Of a DNA stretch of 64,000 nucleotides, positions 25,690-35,617 are shown piece by piece (within the stretch, counting starts at the first letter, position 1; the number at the start of each line of letters is the position of its first letter). The notes below the pieces were generated by a model. That model did not search any database and was not told where the DNA came from. It saw only the letters and a list, made by a program, of their open reading frames with translations. The position numbers were made by a program, and so were the translations under genes. The stretch is from Marivita sp041725935 (GTDB lineage Bacteria; Pseudomonadota; Alphaproteobacteria; Rhodobacterales; Rhodobacteraceae): contig JBGRQD010000003.1 of assembly GCA_041725935.1 (NCBI GenBank), forward strand, positions 248,001 to 312,000. Reading direction: 5' to 3'.

Positions 25690-28010
25690 TCCGCCGTCAG
25701 AAGCGGAGGTTTCTTGCTCGACAGGCGCGGATTGTCGGGTCCTGCCGTTTCCAAGAGCAGCTTGCCATCCTTGATGGACACGCGGACCACGCCACCTTTG
25801 GCCAGCTTGCCGAAGAGCAGTTCTTCCGCGAGCGGTTTCTTGATCTCTTCCTGAATCACGCGGCCCAAAGGACGCGCACCCATCTTGTCGTCGTAACCCT
25901 TGTCGGCCAGCCATTCGGCGGCAGGCTTGGTCAGTTCGATGGTCACGTTCCGATCCATAAGCTGCGCTTCGAGTTGCAGGACGAACTTTTCGACGACTTG
26001 CAGGATCACCGATTTCGGCAGCGGCGAGAAGGAAATCACGGCATCCAGACGGTTGCGGAATTCCGGCGTAAACGTGCGTTCGATCGCCGCCGTATCTTCG
26101 CCCTCGCGACGGTCACGGCCAAAGCCGATTGCCGATTTCGCCTGCTCTGCAGCACCCGCGTTGGACGTCATGATCAGGATCACGTTGCGGAAGCTGACCG
26201 TGCGACCGTTGTGATCGGTCAGCGACCCGTGATCCATGACCTGCAACAGGATGTTGTAGACATCCGGGTGCGCCTTTTCCATCTCGTCGAGCAGCAGCAC
26301 GCAATGTGGATGCTGGTCCACACCATCGGTCAACTGGCCACCTTGGTCGAACCCGACATAACCCGGAGGCGCACCGATCAGGCGGCTGACGGCATGCTTC
26401 TCCATGTATTCGGACATGTCGAAACGCAGCAGTTCCACACCGAGCGTATCCGCCAGCTGTTTCGCCACCTCGGTTTTACCCACACCAGTCGGTCCGGCGA
26501 ACAGGTAGTTGCCGATGGGCTTTTCCGGTTCCCGCAAACCAGCACGTGCCAGCTTGATCGCCGAGGACAGAGCTTCGATGGCGGCATCCTGACCGAACAC
26601 CACGCGCTTGAGGCTGGATTCCAGATCCTTCAGCAGTTCGGTGTCGTCCTTGGACACGTTCTTCGGCGGGATGCGGGCGATCTTGGCGACAACGGCCTCG
26701 ATCTCCTTGGCACCGAGCGACTTGCGCCGCTTGGATTCCGCGACAAGGTGCTGTGCCGCACCGGCTTCGTCGATCACGTCGATCGCCTTGTCGGGCAGCT
26801 TGCGGTCGTTGATGTAGCGGGCAGACAGTTCCACGGCGGTCTTGATCGCATCAGCGGTGTATTTGACGTTGTGATGCTCTTCAAAATAGGGCTTGAGGCC
26901 CTTGAGAATCTTGATCGCGTCTTCCACCGAGGGTTCGTTCACGTCGATCTTCTGGAACCGGCGGCTGAGCGCGCGGTCCTTTTCGAAGTGCTGACGGAAT
27001 TCCTTGTAGGTGGTCGATCCCATCGTGCGCAGCTTGCCGCCCTGAAGCGCGGGCTTGAGCAGGTTGGACGCATCCATCGCGCCGCCGGATGTTGCACCGG
27101 CACCGATTACGGTGTGAATCTCGTCGATGAACAGCACCGCGTCGGGGTGTTCCTCAAGTTCATTGACCACTGCCTTGAGGCGTTCTTCGAAGTCGCCACG
27201 ATAGCGGGTTCCCGCCAATAGGGCGCCCATGTCAAGCGAGTAGATTGTGGTCTTCGACAGAACCTCGGGCGTCTCGCCGGACACAATCTTGCGGGCCAGA
27301 CCTTCGGCGATCGCCGTCTTGCCCACGCCGGGATCCCCGACAAGAAGCGGATTGTTTTTCCGGCGGCGGCAGAGCACCTGGATGCAGCGCTCGACTTCGG
27401 AGTCGCGGCCGATCAGTGGGTCGATATCGCCCTTGCGGGACTTCTTGTTCAGATCGACGCAATACTTGGCCAGCGCCGATTCCTTCTGTTCGCCTTGCGG
27501 CTCTTGCTGCTGCGCTTCTTCCTCGTTCTCCGAGGCACCTGTGACCGGACGGCTTTCACCATAAGCCGGGTTCTTGGCAACGCCGTGCGCGATGAAATTG
27601 ACCGCATCGTACCGGGTCATGTCCTGATCCTGCAGGAAATAGGCGGCGTTCGATTCGCGCTCAGCAAAAATGGCGACCAATACATTAGCGCCGGTCACTT
27701 CGCTGCGGCCCGAGCTTTGGACGTGGATCGCGGCGCGCTGGATGACGCGCTGGAATGCAGCAGTCGGAACCGCTTCAGAACCTTCGATGTCGGTCACGAG
27801 GTTGGACAGATCGTCGTCGATGTAATCGACAAGTGTCGTGCGCAATTCCTCTGTGTCGACCGAGCACGCTTTCATAACGCGAACCGCGTCGGGTTCGTCG
27901 ACCAGCGCCAGCAACAAATGCTCCAGCGTTGCGAACTCATGGGACCTCGAATTGGCCAGCGCCAAAGCCGAGTGAATTGCCTGCTCAAGGGTATTCGAAA
28001 ATGAAGGCAC
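25686..28010 (-). CDS. clpA: ATP-dependent Clp protease ATPase subunit ClpA
   Basis: At 774 residues it is full length. The N-domain (1-~145) binds adaptors. The first AAA+ domain has Walker A GDPGVGKT at 225-232 and DEIHT near 297. The second has GPTGVGKT at 506-513, and the ClpP-docking loop AIGFG follows. It unfolds substrates for ClpP in the cytoplasm. GTG 28010 has AAGGAG nine bases upstream. The M23 peptidase gene is translationally coupled behind it, an odd pairing of a cytoplasmic unfoldase and a wall enzyme. No clpS is in the window. Confidence 0.97.
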   Translation of the reverse strand: MPSFSNTLEQAIHSALALANSRSHEFATLEHLLLALVDEPDAVRVMKACSVDTEELRTTLVDYIDDDLSNLVTDIEGSEAVPTAAFQRVIQRAAIHVQSSGRSEVTGANVLVAIFAERESNAAYFLQDQDMTRYDAVNFIAHGVAKNPAYGESRPVTGASENEEEAQQQEPQGEQKESALAKYCVDLNKKSRKGDIDPLIGRDSEVERCIQVLCRRRKNNPLLVGDPGVGKTAIAEGLARKIVSGETPEVLSKTTIYSLDMGALLAGTRYRGDFEERLKAVVNELEEHPDAVLFIDEIHTVIGAGATSGGAMDASNLLKPALQGGKLRTMGSTTYKEFRQHFEKDRALSRRFQKIDVNEPSVEDAIKILKGLKPYFEEHHNVKYTADAIKTAVELSARYINDRKLPDKAIDVIDEAGAAQHLVAESKRRKSLGAKEIEAVVAKIARIPPKNVSKDDTELLKDLESSLKRVVFGQDAAIEALSSAIKLARAGLREPEKPIGNYLFAGPTGVGKTEVAKQLADTLGVELLRFDMSEYMEKHAVSRLIGAPPGYVGFDQGGQLTDGVDQHPHCVLLLDEMEKAHPDVYNILLQVMDHGSLTDHNGRTVSFRNVILIMTSNAGAAEQAKSAIGFGRDRREGEDTAAIERTFTPEFRNRLDAVISFSPLPKSVILQVVEKFVLQLEAQLMDRNVTIELTKPAAEWLADKGYDDKMGARPLGRVIQEEIKKPLAEELLFGKLAKGGVVRVSIKDGKLLLETAGPDNPRLSSKKPPLLTAE

Positions 28011-28167
28011 GATTGAGTGCTCCTTCTTTTGTGTGTTGCATCGCAGGGTACGATGCGACTGTCATCTTAGTGTTAAACTGTGGTCGTTACTTGCTAACCT
28101 TCAAGTTTTTTCTTCGTCTTGACAGGGTACACATGTGCGATTGCCCACAAGTTCTTGTGAATTTGCC

Positions 28168-28935
28168 TCAGAAGCGATCCTTGCGGGCTCGAATTTCGGC
28201 AAATACGTCAACCGGCTCTTCACCGATCATGTCCAAATGGGCTTGGATCGCGGGATCAGCGGCGCGCAGGAACGGGTTGGTCGCCACTTCTTCAGAGAGT
28301 TTGCTTGGAACCGTCGGTTCGTTGCTATTACGTAATGAATTTATGCTCTCTATCCGCGCTTTCAAGTCGGGATTGTCAGGGTCTATGGTGATTGCGAAGC
28401 GCGCGTTGGCCTGTGTGTACTCGTGACCTGAGCAAATCAGGGTCGCAGGGTCAAGTGCGGTCAGCTTCTGCAGGCTGTTCCACATTTGCACCGCTGTGCC
28501 TTCGAACAGTCGCCCGCAGCCAAGCGCCATGAGGCTGTCGGCGGTAAAGGCATAACCCGAGGCCGGAACGACGAATGCAATGTGCCCTACGGTGTGGCCG
28601 GACACATCCAGAATGTCTACTGTTTCGCCACCGAATTCGAACGCGTCGCCCTCGGCCACCTCGCGGTTGAGGTGCGGCAGACGGTGCCTGTCGGCAGCAG
28701 CACCGGTGACCTTTGCATCATGTTTCTTGAGCAGGTCCTCGACCCCGCCGATATGGTCATGGTGATGATGGGTCAGCCAGATCTCGGTCAACGTCCAACC
28801 GCGCCTGTCGAGTTCGGCCAGAATGGGTGCCGCCTCGGGCACATCGATACACGCCGTTGCGCCACTGTCACTGTCATGAAGAAGAAAGGTGTAATTATCC
28901 GACAGCGCGGGCAGGGTGACAAGTTCAAGGGGCAT
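28168..28935 (-). CDS. gloB: Hydroxyacylglutathione hydrolase GloB (glyoxalase II)
   Basis: A 255-residue cytoplasmic metallo-beta-lactamase-fold enzyme that hydrolyses S-lactoylglutathione to glutathione and D-lactate. The metal motif THHHHDHIGG, the DVSGHTVGHIAF His and the CSGHEYTQANARFA segment are all present. The C-terminal region has the glutathione-binding helices of glyoxalase II. ATG 28935 has GGAAAG upstream; an in-frame upstream start at 28965 has no ribosome site. It is divergent from a methyltransferase gene at 62 bases. Confidence 0.95.
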   Translation of the reverse strand: MPLELVTLPALSDNYTFLLHDSDSGATACIDVPEAAPILAELDRRGWTLTEIWLTHHHHDHIGGVEDLLKKHDAKVTGAAADRHRLPHLNREVAEGDAFEFGGETVDILDVSGHTVGHIAFVVPASGYAFTADSLMALGCGRLFEGTAVQMWNSLQKLTALDPATLICSGHEYTQANARFAITIDPDNPDLKARIESINSLRNSNEPTVPSKLSEEVATNPFLRAADPAIQAHLDMIGEEPVDVFAEIRARKDRF

Positions 28936-28997
28936 GGCGTTTCTTTCCGTGGTGGTTACACTCAACTCAACCTAGGCCAAAAGTTTCGGAGGCCCAA

Positions 28998-29786
28998 ATG
29001 CATCTCGACGTCCACCGACTGCACAATTTCTACTATCGCAGTGCGATCGGTCGGGTGGCGCAGCGCGTGGTGCGGGACCAGGTTACGACCTTCTGGCCCG
29101 AGGCCAAACAGCAATCGGTCGGAGGTTTCGGGTTCGCAGCACCCTTGCTGCGGCCCTATCTGTCCGATGCGCGGCGGGTCATCGGCTTGATGCCCGCGCA
29201 GCAGGGGGTGATGCCATGGCCCGCAGGCCTGCCCAATGTGTCCGTGCTTTGCGAGGAAACGCTTTGGCCGATCGAGAATGGCCGCTTCGACAAGCTGATC
29301 CTGATGCACGGCCTCGAAACCTCTGAACGGCCATCGGCCTTGCTAGAAGAATGCTGGCGGGTTCTCGGTCCGGGGGGCAAGGCGCTCTTCATCGTGCCCA
29401 ACCGTTCGGGTCTGTGGGCGCGCTCGGATGCGACACCGTTTGGCTTTGGGCGACCCTACTCGATGGGACAGCTCGAGGCGCAGCTCAAGGCGCACAATTT
29501 TGCGCCGCAGCGGCACACGGCGGTGCTGTACCAGCCGCCTTCGACCCGGCGATTCTGGATGAAGACGGGACGATTCTGGGAACAGATGGGGCGGAGCGTG
29601 TCGGCGCTGATCGCGGGCGGGGTACTGATGGTCGAGGTGACCAAGACCAATCCGACACCAAAAGGCACGCGGGCGGAAAGCCGTATCCTCAAACCCCTTG
29701 GCAGCCTCGTTCCGAAGCCATCGGCAAAGCCTGCGCGAGCGCGGCTTCAGGGCAAGACCACGGCCTTGGACGCCGGAAATCCCTGA
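28998..29786 (+). CDS. Class I SAM-dependent methyltransferase
   Basis: A 262-residue cytoplasmic protein of the Methyltransf_11 type. The FDKLILMHGLETSERP and WRVLGPGGKALFIVPN segments are the motif II and III regions of class I enzymes, while the N-terminal glycine motif is degenerate (GFGFAAPLL). The tail is basic, with many Lys/Arg/Pro. In many proteobacteria a gene of this family sits divergent to gloB, as here. The substrate is not known. Confidence 0.85.
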   Translation: MHLDVHRLHNFYYRSAIGRVAQRVVRDQVTTFWPEAKQQSVGGFGFAAPLLRPYLSDARRVIGLMPAQQGVMPWPAGLPNVSVLCEETLWPIENGRFDKLILMHGLETSERPSALLEECWRVLGPGGKALFIVPNRSGLWARSDATPFGFGRPYSMGQLEAQLKAHNFAPQRHTAVLYQPPSTRRFWMKTGRFWEQMGRSVSALIAGGVLMVEVTKTNPTPKGTRAESRILKPLGSLVPKPSAKPARARLQGKTTALDAGNP

Positions 29787-30127
29787 GAATGTTTTCACAC
29801 TGCCTGCTTTTTGTGCAGATGCTGCATCTGCCAGAAGATACAAAAACAGGCAAAACGGGGTGCTTTGCACGCACAGGAATCGCCAAACATGACCAATCCC
29901 CTCGGAAAAGATGCAATTTTCTTGCGCGCATTAGGTCGCACTAGAGGTTAAGTCACTGTAAATAAAAAGGATGTGGCTGATTTCAAAATCACCTTACCGT
30001 GTTGCCGGTTGAGGAAGCCTCTGCTACATCCGCGCTGATTTCTATGCCTTGCGGCATTTGCCAAACTGAAAACGTCTCTGACCACCGGCATTCGGGGGAT
30101 CGGAGACAGAATAGCGGAAGGGTGGAC
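29787..30127. other. Intergenic region upstream of the atp operon
   Basis: This 341-base gap holds no convincing gene. It contains the nested inverted repeat at 29801-29852, a small ATGCC/GGCAT hairpin near 30043-30056, and an AT-richer stretch around 29910-29990 where the atpHAGDC promoter most likely lies. I could not fix -35 and -10 boxes with confidence. Confidence 0.6.
29801..29852. repeat. Nested inverted repeat, 52 nt
   Basis: An inner perfect 7-bp stem (GCAGATG, loop CTG, CATCTGC at 29815-29831) lies inside an outer stem formed by TGCCTGCTTTTTGT (29801-29814) and ACAAAAACAGGCA (29840-29852) with one bulged C. It starts 14 bases after the methyltransferase stop. It may be a 3' end structure of that gene or a leader element of the atp operon. 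Confidence 0.6.
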
Positions 30128-30688
30128 GTGTCTGAAACAGCATCCATTTCCTCTGGCATCGCGGATCGCTATGCCATGGCGGTCTTCGACCTCGCCAAAG
30201 AGGGTAAAGAGCTCGACAAGCTCGAAGCGAATCTCGACGATCTGTCGGCCGCACTTGCCAGCAGCCCGGACCTGACCGACCTGATCCACTCGCCAGTATA
30301 CAGCCGTGACGCGCAATCGAATGCGATCACAGCGGTAGCCGCCAAGATGGGTTTGACAAAGACGATGCAAAACGTTCTGGCGCTGATGGCGTCCAAGCGC
30401 CGTCTGTTCGTCCTGCCGCAGATGATCAATCGTCTGCGCGACCTGATCGCGGAAGAAAAAGGCGAAGTGACTGCGGACGTCGTCTCCGCTGTTAAATTGA
30501 CCGCCGCACAATCCAAAGAGCTTGCCAGCACGCTGAAGGCGAAGGTTGGCAAGGACGTCAAGATCAATGCGACCGTTGATGAATCCCTCATCGGCGGTCT
30601 TGTCGTTAAGGTGGGCTCGAAGATGATCGACACGTCGATCCGCTCCAAGCTCAACTCCCTTCAAAATGCTATGAAAGAGGTCGGATAA
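30128..30688 (+). CDS. atpH: F1 ATP synthase delta subunit AtpH
   Basis: A 186-residue subunit that joins the F1 alpha/beta ring to the F0 peripheral stalk. The N-terminal helical domain (SGIADRYAMAVFDLAKEG) and the C-terminal LIGGLVVKVGSKMIDTSIR segment are typical of the OSCP/delta family. GTG 30128 is chosen because GGAAGG lies six bases upstream and the length then fits the family; an upstream in-frame ATG would add 43 residues. It is the first gene of atpHAGDC; its stop abuts the atpA start directly. Confidence 0.95.
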   Translation: MSETASISSGIADRYAMAVFDLAKEGKELDKLEANLDDLSAALASSPDLTDLIHSPVYSRDAQSNAITAVAAKMGLTKTMQNVLALMASKRRLFVLPQMINRLRDLIAEEKGEVTADVVSAVKLTAAQSKELASTLKAKVGKDVKINATVDESLIGGLVVKVGSKMIDTSIRSKLNSLQNAMKEVG

Positions 30689-32227
<1,539 letters not shown>

Positions 32228-32239
32228 GGAGACGAGGCA

Positions 32240-33121
32240 ATGCCAAATCTCAAGGATTTGAAAAACCGGATCGCGTCGGTCAAATCGACCCGCAAGATCA
32301 CCAAGGCCATGCAAATGGTGGCCGCCGCAAAATTGCGGCGGGCACAGGATGCTGCCGAAATGGCACGTCCCTATACCGAGCGGTTCAATGCCGTGATGGG
32401 GGCGCTTGCTGCCAGCGTCGGCGACAGTGATACCGCGCCCCGACTTCTGAGCGGAACGGGCAAGGACGGCGTGCATCTGCTTGTCGTGCTCACGGCCGAG
32501 CGTGGTCTGTGTGGTGGCTTCAACGCGAATATCGCGAAGCTGGCCAAGCAGAAGGCGACCGAGCTCAAGGGCAAGGGAAAGACGGTCAAGATCCTGACCG
32601 TTGGCAAGAAAGGCCGCGAGGCCATGAAGCGGGATTTCGGCAACCTGTCCGTTGGCCATATCGACCTGAGCGATGTGAAGCGGATAGGGTACGCGGACGC
32701 GCAGGGCATCGCCAAGGACATCCTTGGCCGCTTTGATGCGGACGAATTCGACGTTGCCACGATCTTCTATGCGAAGTTCGTAAACGTCGTGAGCCAGACC
32801 CCGACGGCCCAGCAGATCATTCCTGCGACGTTCGATGCGCCCGAAGAAGGCGATGCGACGGCCAACATGCTCTACGATTACGAGCCGGATGAAGAGGCGA
32901 TCCTCGCCGATCTTCTGCCGCGCGGAGTGGCGACGCAGATTTTCGCGGCGCTGCTGGAAAACGGAGCCTCTGAACAGGGTGCCCGGATGAGCGCGATGGA
33001 CAACGCCACGCGCAACGCAGGCGAAATGATCGACAAGCTCACCATTGAATACAACCGTTCGCGTCAGGCCGTGATTACCAACGAACTGATCGAAATTATC
33101 TCGGGCGCCGAGGCGCTCTAA
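32240..33121 (+). CDS. atpG: F1 ATP synthase gamma subunit AtpG
   Basis: A 293-residue rotor shaft protein. The N-terminal helix (LKNRIASVKSTRKITKAMQM) and the C-terminal ENGASEQGARMSAMDNATRN helix form the coiled coil that turns inside the alpha/beta ring. The central LTAERGLCGGFN stretch is the family signature. It lies 12 bases after atpA with AAGGAGACGAGG upstream of its ATG. Length is close to the E. coli protein. Confidence 0.97.
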   Translation: MPNLKDLKNRIASVKSTRKITKAMQMVAAAKLRRAQDAAEMARPYTERFNAVMGALAASVGDSDTAPRLLSGTGKDGVHLLVVLTAERGLCGGFNANIAKLAKQKATELKGKGKTVKILTVGKKGREAMKRDFGNLSVGHIDLSDVKRIGYADAQGIAKDILGRFDADEFDVATIFYAKFVNVVSQTPTAQQIIPATFDAPEEGDATANMLYDYEPDEEAILADLLPRGVATQIFAALLENGASEQGARMSAMDNATRNAGEMIDKLTIEYNRSRQAVITNELIEIISGAEAL

Positions 33122-33137
33122 GAACCGGAGACGAAAC

Positions 33138-34562
33138 ATGGCAAACGCAAAAGGCAAAATCACGCAGGTGATCGGCGCCGTCGTGGACGTTCAGTTCGAC
33201 GACCACCTGCCGGCTATTTTGAACGCGCTGAACACCGACAACAACGGCAAGAAGCTCGTTCTGGAAGTGGCCCAGCACCTTGGCGAAAACACCGTGCGGA
33301 CCATTGCGATGGACGCTACCGAAGGTCTGGTTCGCGGACAGGAAGTAGTCGACACCGACGGTCCGATCTCGGTTCCGGTGGGCGCTGCAACGCTTGGCCG
33401 TATCCTGAACGTCGTCGGCGAGCCGGTGGACGAAGGCGGCCCGGTCGAAGCGGATGAATTCCGCCCGATCCACGCGTCGGCGCCGGAATTCTCGGAACAG
33501 TCGACCGAGTCCGAAATCCTCGTGACCGGCATCAAGGTGATCGATCTGCTCGCGCCTTACTCCAAGGGCGGCAAGATCGGCCTCTTCGGTGGTGCCGGTG
33601 TGGGCAAGACGGTTCTCATCATGGAACTGATCAACAACATCGCCAAAGTGCACTCGGGGTATTCGGTGTTCGCGGGTGTTGGTGAACGGACCCGTGAAGG
33701 CAACGACCTCTATCACGAGATGATCGAATCCAACGTCATCAAGCCGGACAACCTCCGCGAAAGCCAAGTGGCGCTTGTCTATGGCCAGATGAACGAGCCT
33801 CCGGGAGCGCGTGCGCGCGTCGCCCTGACCGGTCTGACACTGGCAGAGCAGTTCCGCGACCAGTCTGGGACCGACGTTCTGTTCTTCGTCGACAACATCT
33901 TCCGCTTCACGCAGGCCGGGTCCGAAGTGTCGGCCCTGCTGGGTCGTATTCCGTCCGCCGTGGGCTACCAGCCGACACTGGCGACCGACATGGGCCAGAT
34001 GCAGGAGCGCATCACCTCGACCAAGGCAGGATCGATCACGTCGATCCAGGCCGTCTACGTTCCTGCGGACGACCTTACCGACCCCGCGCCCGCAACCACC
34101 TTTGCCCACCTGGACGCAACAACCGTTCTGTCGCGTGCGATTTCCGAGCTTGGTATCTATCCGGCGGTTGACCCGCTCGATTCCAACTCGCGACTGATGG
34201 ACCCGCAGATCGTGGGCGAAGAGCATTATCAGGTGGCGCGTGACGTGCAGGGTATCCTGCAGCGCTACAAGTCGCTTCAGGACATTATTGCGATCCTTGG
34301 GATGGACGAACTGTCGGAAGAGGACAAGCTGACCGTGGCCCGCGCCCGGAAAATCCAGCGTTTCCTGTCCCAGCCGTTCGACGTGGCAAAGGTGTTTACC
34401 GGCTCCGATGGCATCCAGGTGCCTCTGGACGACACGATCTCTTCCTTCAAGGCGGTTGTGGCCGGTGAATACGACCACCTGCCCGAAGGTGCCTTCTACA
34501 TGGTCGGTGGCATTGAGGACGTGAAAGCCAAAGCCGAAAAGATGGCTGCCGACGCTGCATAA
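33138..34562 (+). CDS. atpD: F1 ATP synthase beta subunit AtpD
   Basis: A 474-residue catalytic subunit. The P-loop GGAGVGKT at 151-158, the GERTREGNDLYHEM segment with the catalytic Glu, and VDNIFRFTQAGSEVSALLGR are all present. It makes ATP from ADP and phosphate in the F1 sector. It starts 16 bases after atpG with CGGAGACG upstream. A pair of hairpins follows before atpC. Confidence 0.98.
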   Translation: MANAKGKITQVIGAVVDVQFDDHLPAILNALNTDNNGKKLVLEVAQHLGENTVRTIAMDATEGLVRGQEVVDTDGPISVPVGAATLGRILNVVGEPVDEGGPVEADEFRPIHASAPEFSEQSTESEILVTGIKVIDLLAPYSKGGKIGLFGGAGVGKTVLIMELINNIAKVHSGYSVFAGVGERTREGNDLYHEMIESNVIKPDNLRESQVALVYGQMNEPPGARARVALTGLTLAEQFRDQSGTDVLFFVDNIFRFTQAGSEVSALLGRIPSAVGYQPTLATDMGQMQERITSTKAGSITSIQAVYVPADDLTDPAPATTFAHLDATTVLSRAISELGIYPAVDPLDSNSRLMDPQIVGEEHYQVARDVQGILQRYKSLQDIIAILGMDELSEEDKLTVARARKIQRFLSQPFDVAKVFTGSDGIQVPLDDTISSFKAVVAGEYDHLPEGAFYMVGGIEDVKAKAEKMAADAA

Positions 34563-34578
34563 TCCGGGTGCTCTTCAG

Positions 34579-34616
34579 CCCTCGCGGGCTTCCTCGCGAG
34601 GGTGCCCGTAAGGGCA
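34579..34616 (+). other. Tandem hairpins in the atpD-atpC gap
   Basis: The first hairpin has an 8-bp perfect stem CCCTCGCG (34579-34586) with CGCGAGGG (34595-34602). The second is TGCCC, loop GTAA, GGGCA (34603-34616), directly abutting. Neither has a T-run, so they are not rho-independent terminators; they may set relative mRNA stability or translation of atpC. Confidence 0.65.
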
Positions 34617-34647
34617 GACGAGCGCACCACCCAAAAGGAGATCACAC

Positions 34648-35082
34648 ATGGCAGAGACCATGCAATTCGATCTGGTCAGCCCCGAGCGCAGCCTGATGTC
34701 GGCGCAGGTCAAATCTGTGCAGATCCCCGGTGCCGATGGCGACATGACGGCGATGCCGAACCATGCGCCGCTCATCACGACGCTGCGTCCGGGTGTTCTC
34801 AAGGTCGAGACCGATAAGGGCATCGAGGAATTCGTCGTGACCGGCGGCTTTGCCGAACTCGGTGAAAGCTTGTCGGTTCTGGCTGAACGCGCCGTGCCGA
34901 AAGGCGATGTCGATCAGGCCACCTACGAAGCGATGGTGGACGAGGCACAGGCCGCCTACAACAAGACCAAGGAAACCTTCAAGAACGACACGGGTCCTGT
35001 GGATGACGCCGCCAAACTGCTGGCTGACATGGTCGCCGTTGGTACGCATATCGGCTTGTCACCGAAACAACCGTCGCTCTGA
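34648..35082 (+). CDS. atpC: F1 ATP synthase epsilon subunit AtpC
   Basis: A 144-residue protein with the N-terminal beta-sandwich (MQFDLVSPERSLMSAQV, GADGDMTAMPNHAPLITTL) that couples F1 to the c-ring and a C-terminal helical region that can inhibit hydrolysis. ATG 34648 has AAAGGAG eight bases upstream. It is the last gene of the F1 operon and is followed by a strong terminator. F0 genes are absent from the window, consistent with the split F0/F1 operons of Rhodobacterales. Confidence 0.96.
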   Translation: MAETMQFDLVSPERSLMSAQVKSVQIPGADGDMTAMPNHAPLITTLRPGVLKVETDKGIEEFVVTGGFAELGESLSVLAERAVPKGDVDQATYEAMVDEAQAAYNKTKETFKNDTGPVDDAAKLLADMVAVGTHIGLSPKQPSL

Positions 35083-35104
35083 CACCGTGTCCGTTTCCAG
35101 AATG

Positions 35105-35135
35105 AAAGCCCCGCGAGGATGCGGGGCTTTTTTCG
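35105..35135 (+). terminator. Rho-independent terminator of the atp operon
   Basis: A 10-bp perfect stem AAAGCCCCGC (35105-35114) with its complement (35121-35130), a GAGGAT loop and a run of Ts. It ends the atpHAGDC transcript 22 bases past atpC. Confidence 0.92.
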
Positions 35136-35188
35136 TTTTTCCCGACCTCGTCTTGCGGTAGAGCGGCCAGGCGCAATGAGGCTTTCCT

Positions 35189-35539
35189 ATGCAGATCATC
35201 AACAGCTCCCGTATCGGGATCGCACAAGGTTCGGTTGACCTGTTCTCGGATTTCGAGGAAGGCGGCGATATGTGGACCGGCGAAGGCTCGCGGGCGCGCA
35301 GCCAGTGGATCGCATTTGATCGGCCCTTTGCCGCGCCACCTGTGGTGCATGTCTCGCTGACACTCTGGGATATCGACAGCGCCCGAAATGTCCGTGCAGA
35401 CCTCGCCGCAGAAAACGTGACGGAAACCGGGTTTAACGCGGTATTTCGCACCTGGCTCGACACCCGTGTCGCGCGGGTGCGGATTTCGTGGATCGCCATG
35501 GGCGCAGTGATCCATGACGACGATTGGGACGTCATCTGA
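35189..35539 (+). CDS. H-type lectin domain protein
   Basis: A 116-residue protein made almost entirely of one H-type lectin-like domain: WTGEGSRARSQWIAF, FAAPPVVHVSLTLWDID, ETGFNAVFRTWLDTRVAR and ISWIAMG match the family pattern first seen in snail and Dictyostelium agglutinins. There is no signal peptide, so it is cytoplasmic or exported by another route. ATG 35189 has GAGG seven bases upstream. It stands alone between the atp terminator and the convergent prs gene. Sugar binding is known for eukaryotic relatives; here it is only inferred. Confidence 0.82.
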   Translation: MQIINSSRIGIAQGSVDLFSDFEEGGDMWTGEGSRARSQWIAFDRPFAAPPVVHVSLTLWDIDSARNVRADLAAENVTETGFNAVFRTWLDTRVARVRISWIAMGAVIHDDDWDVI

Positions 35540-35617
35540 AACACAGACCCTCATCGTGAACGCGACACGGAGTAGGTGGGCGCGCAGGCCCTCCTATTTT
35601 CCCGTGCTGGTTCGGAG

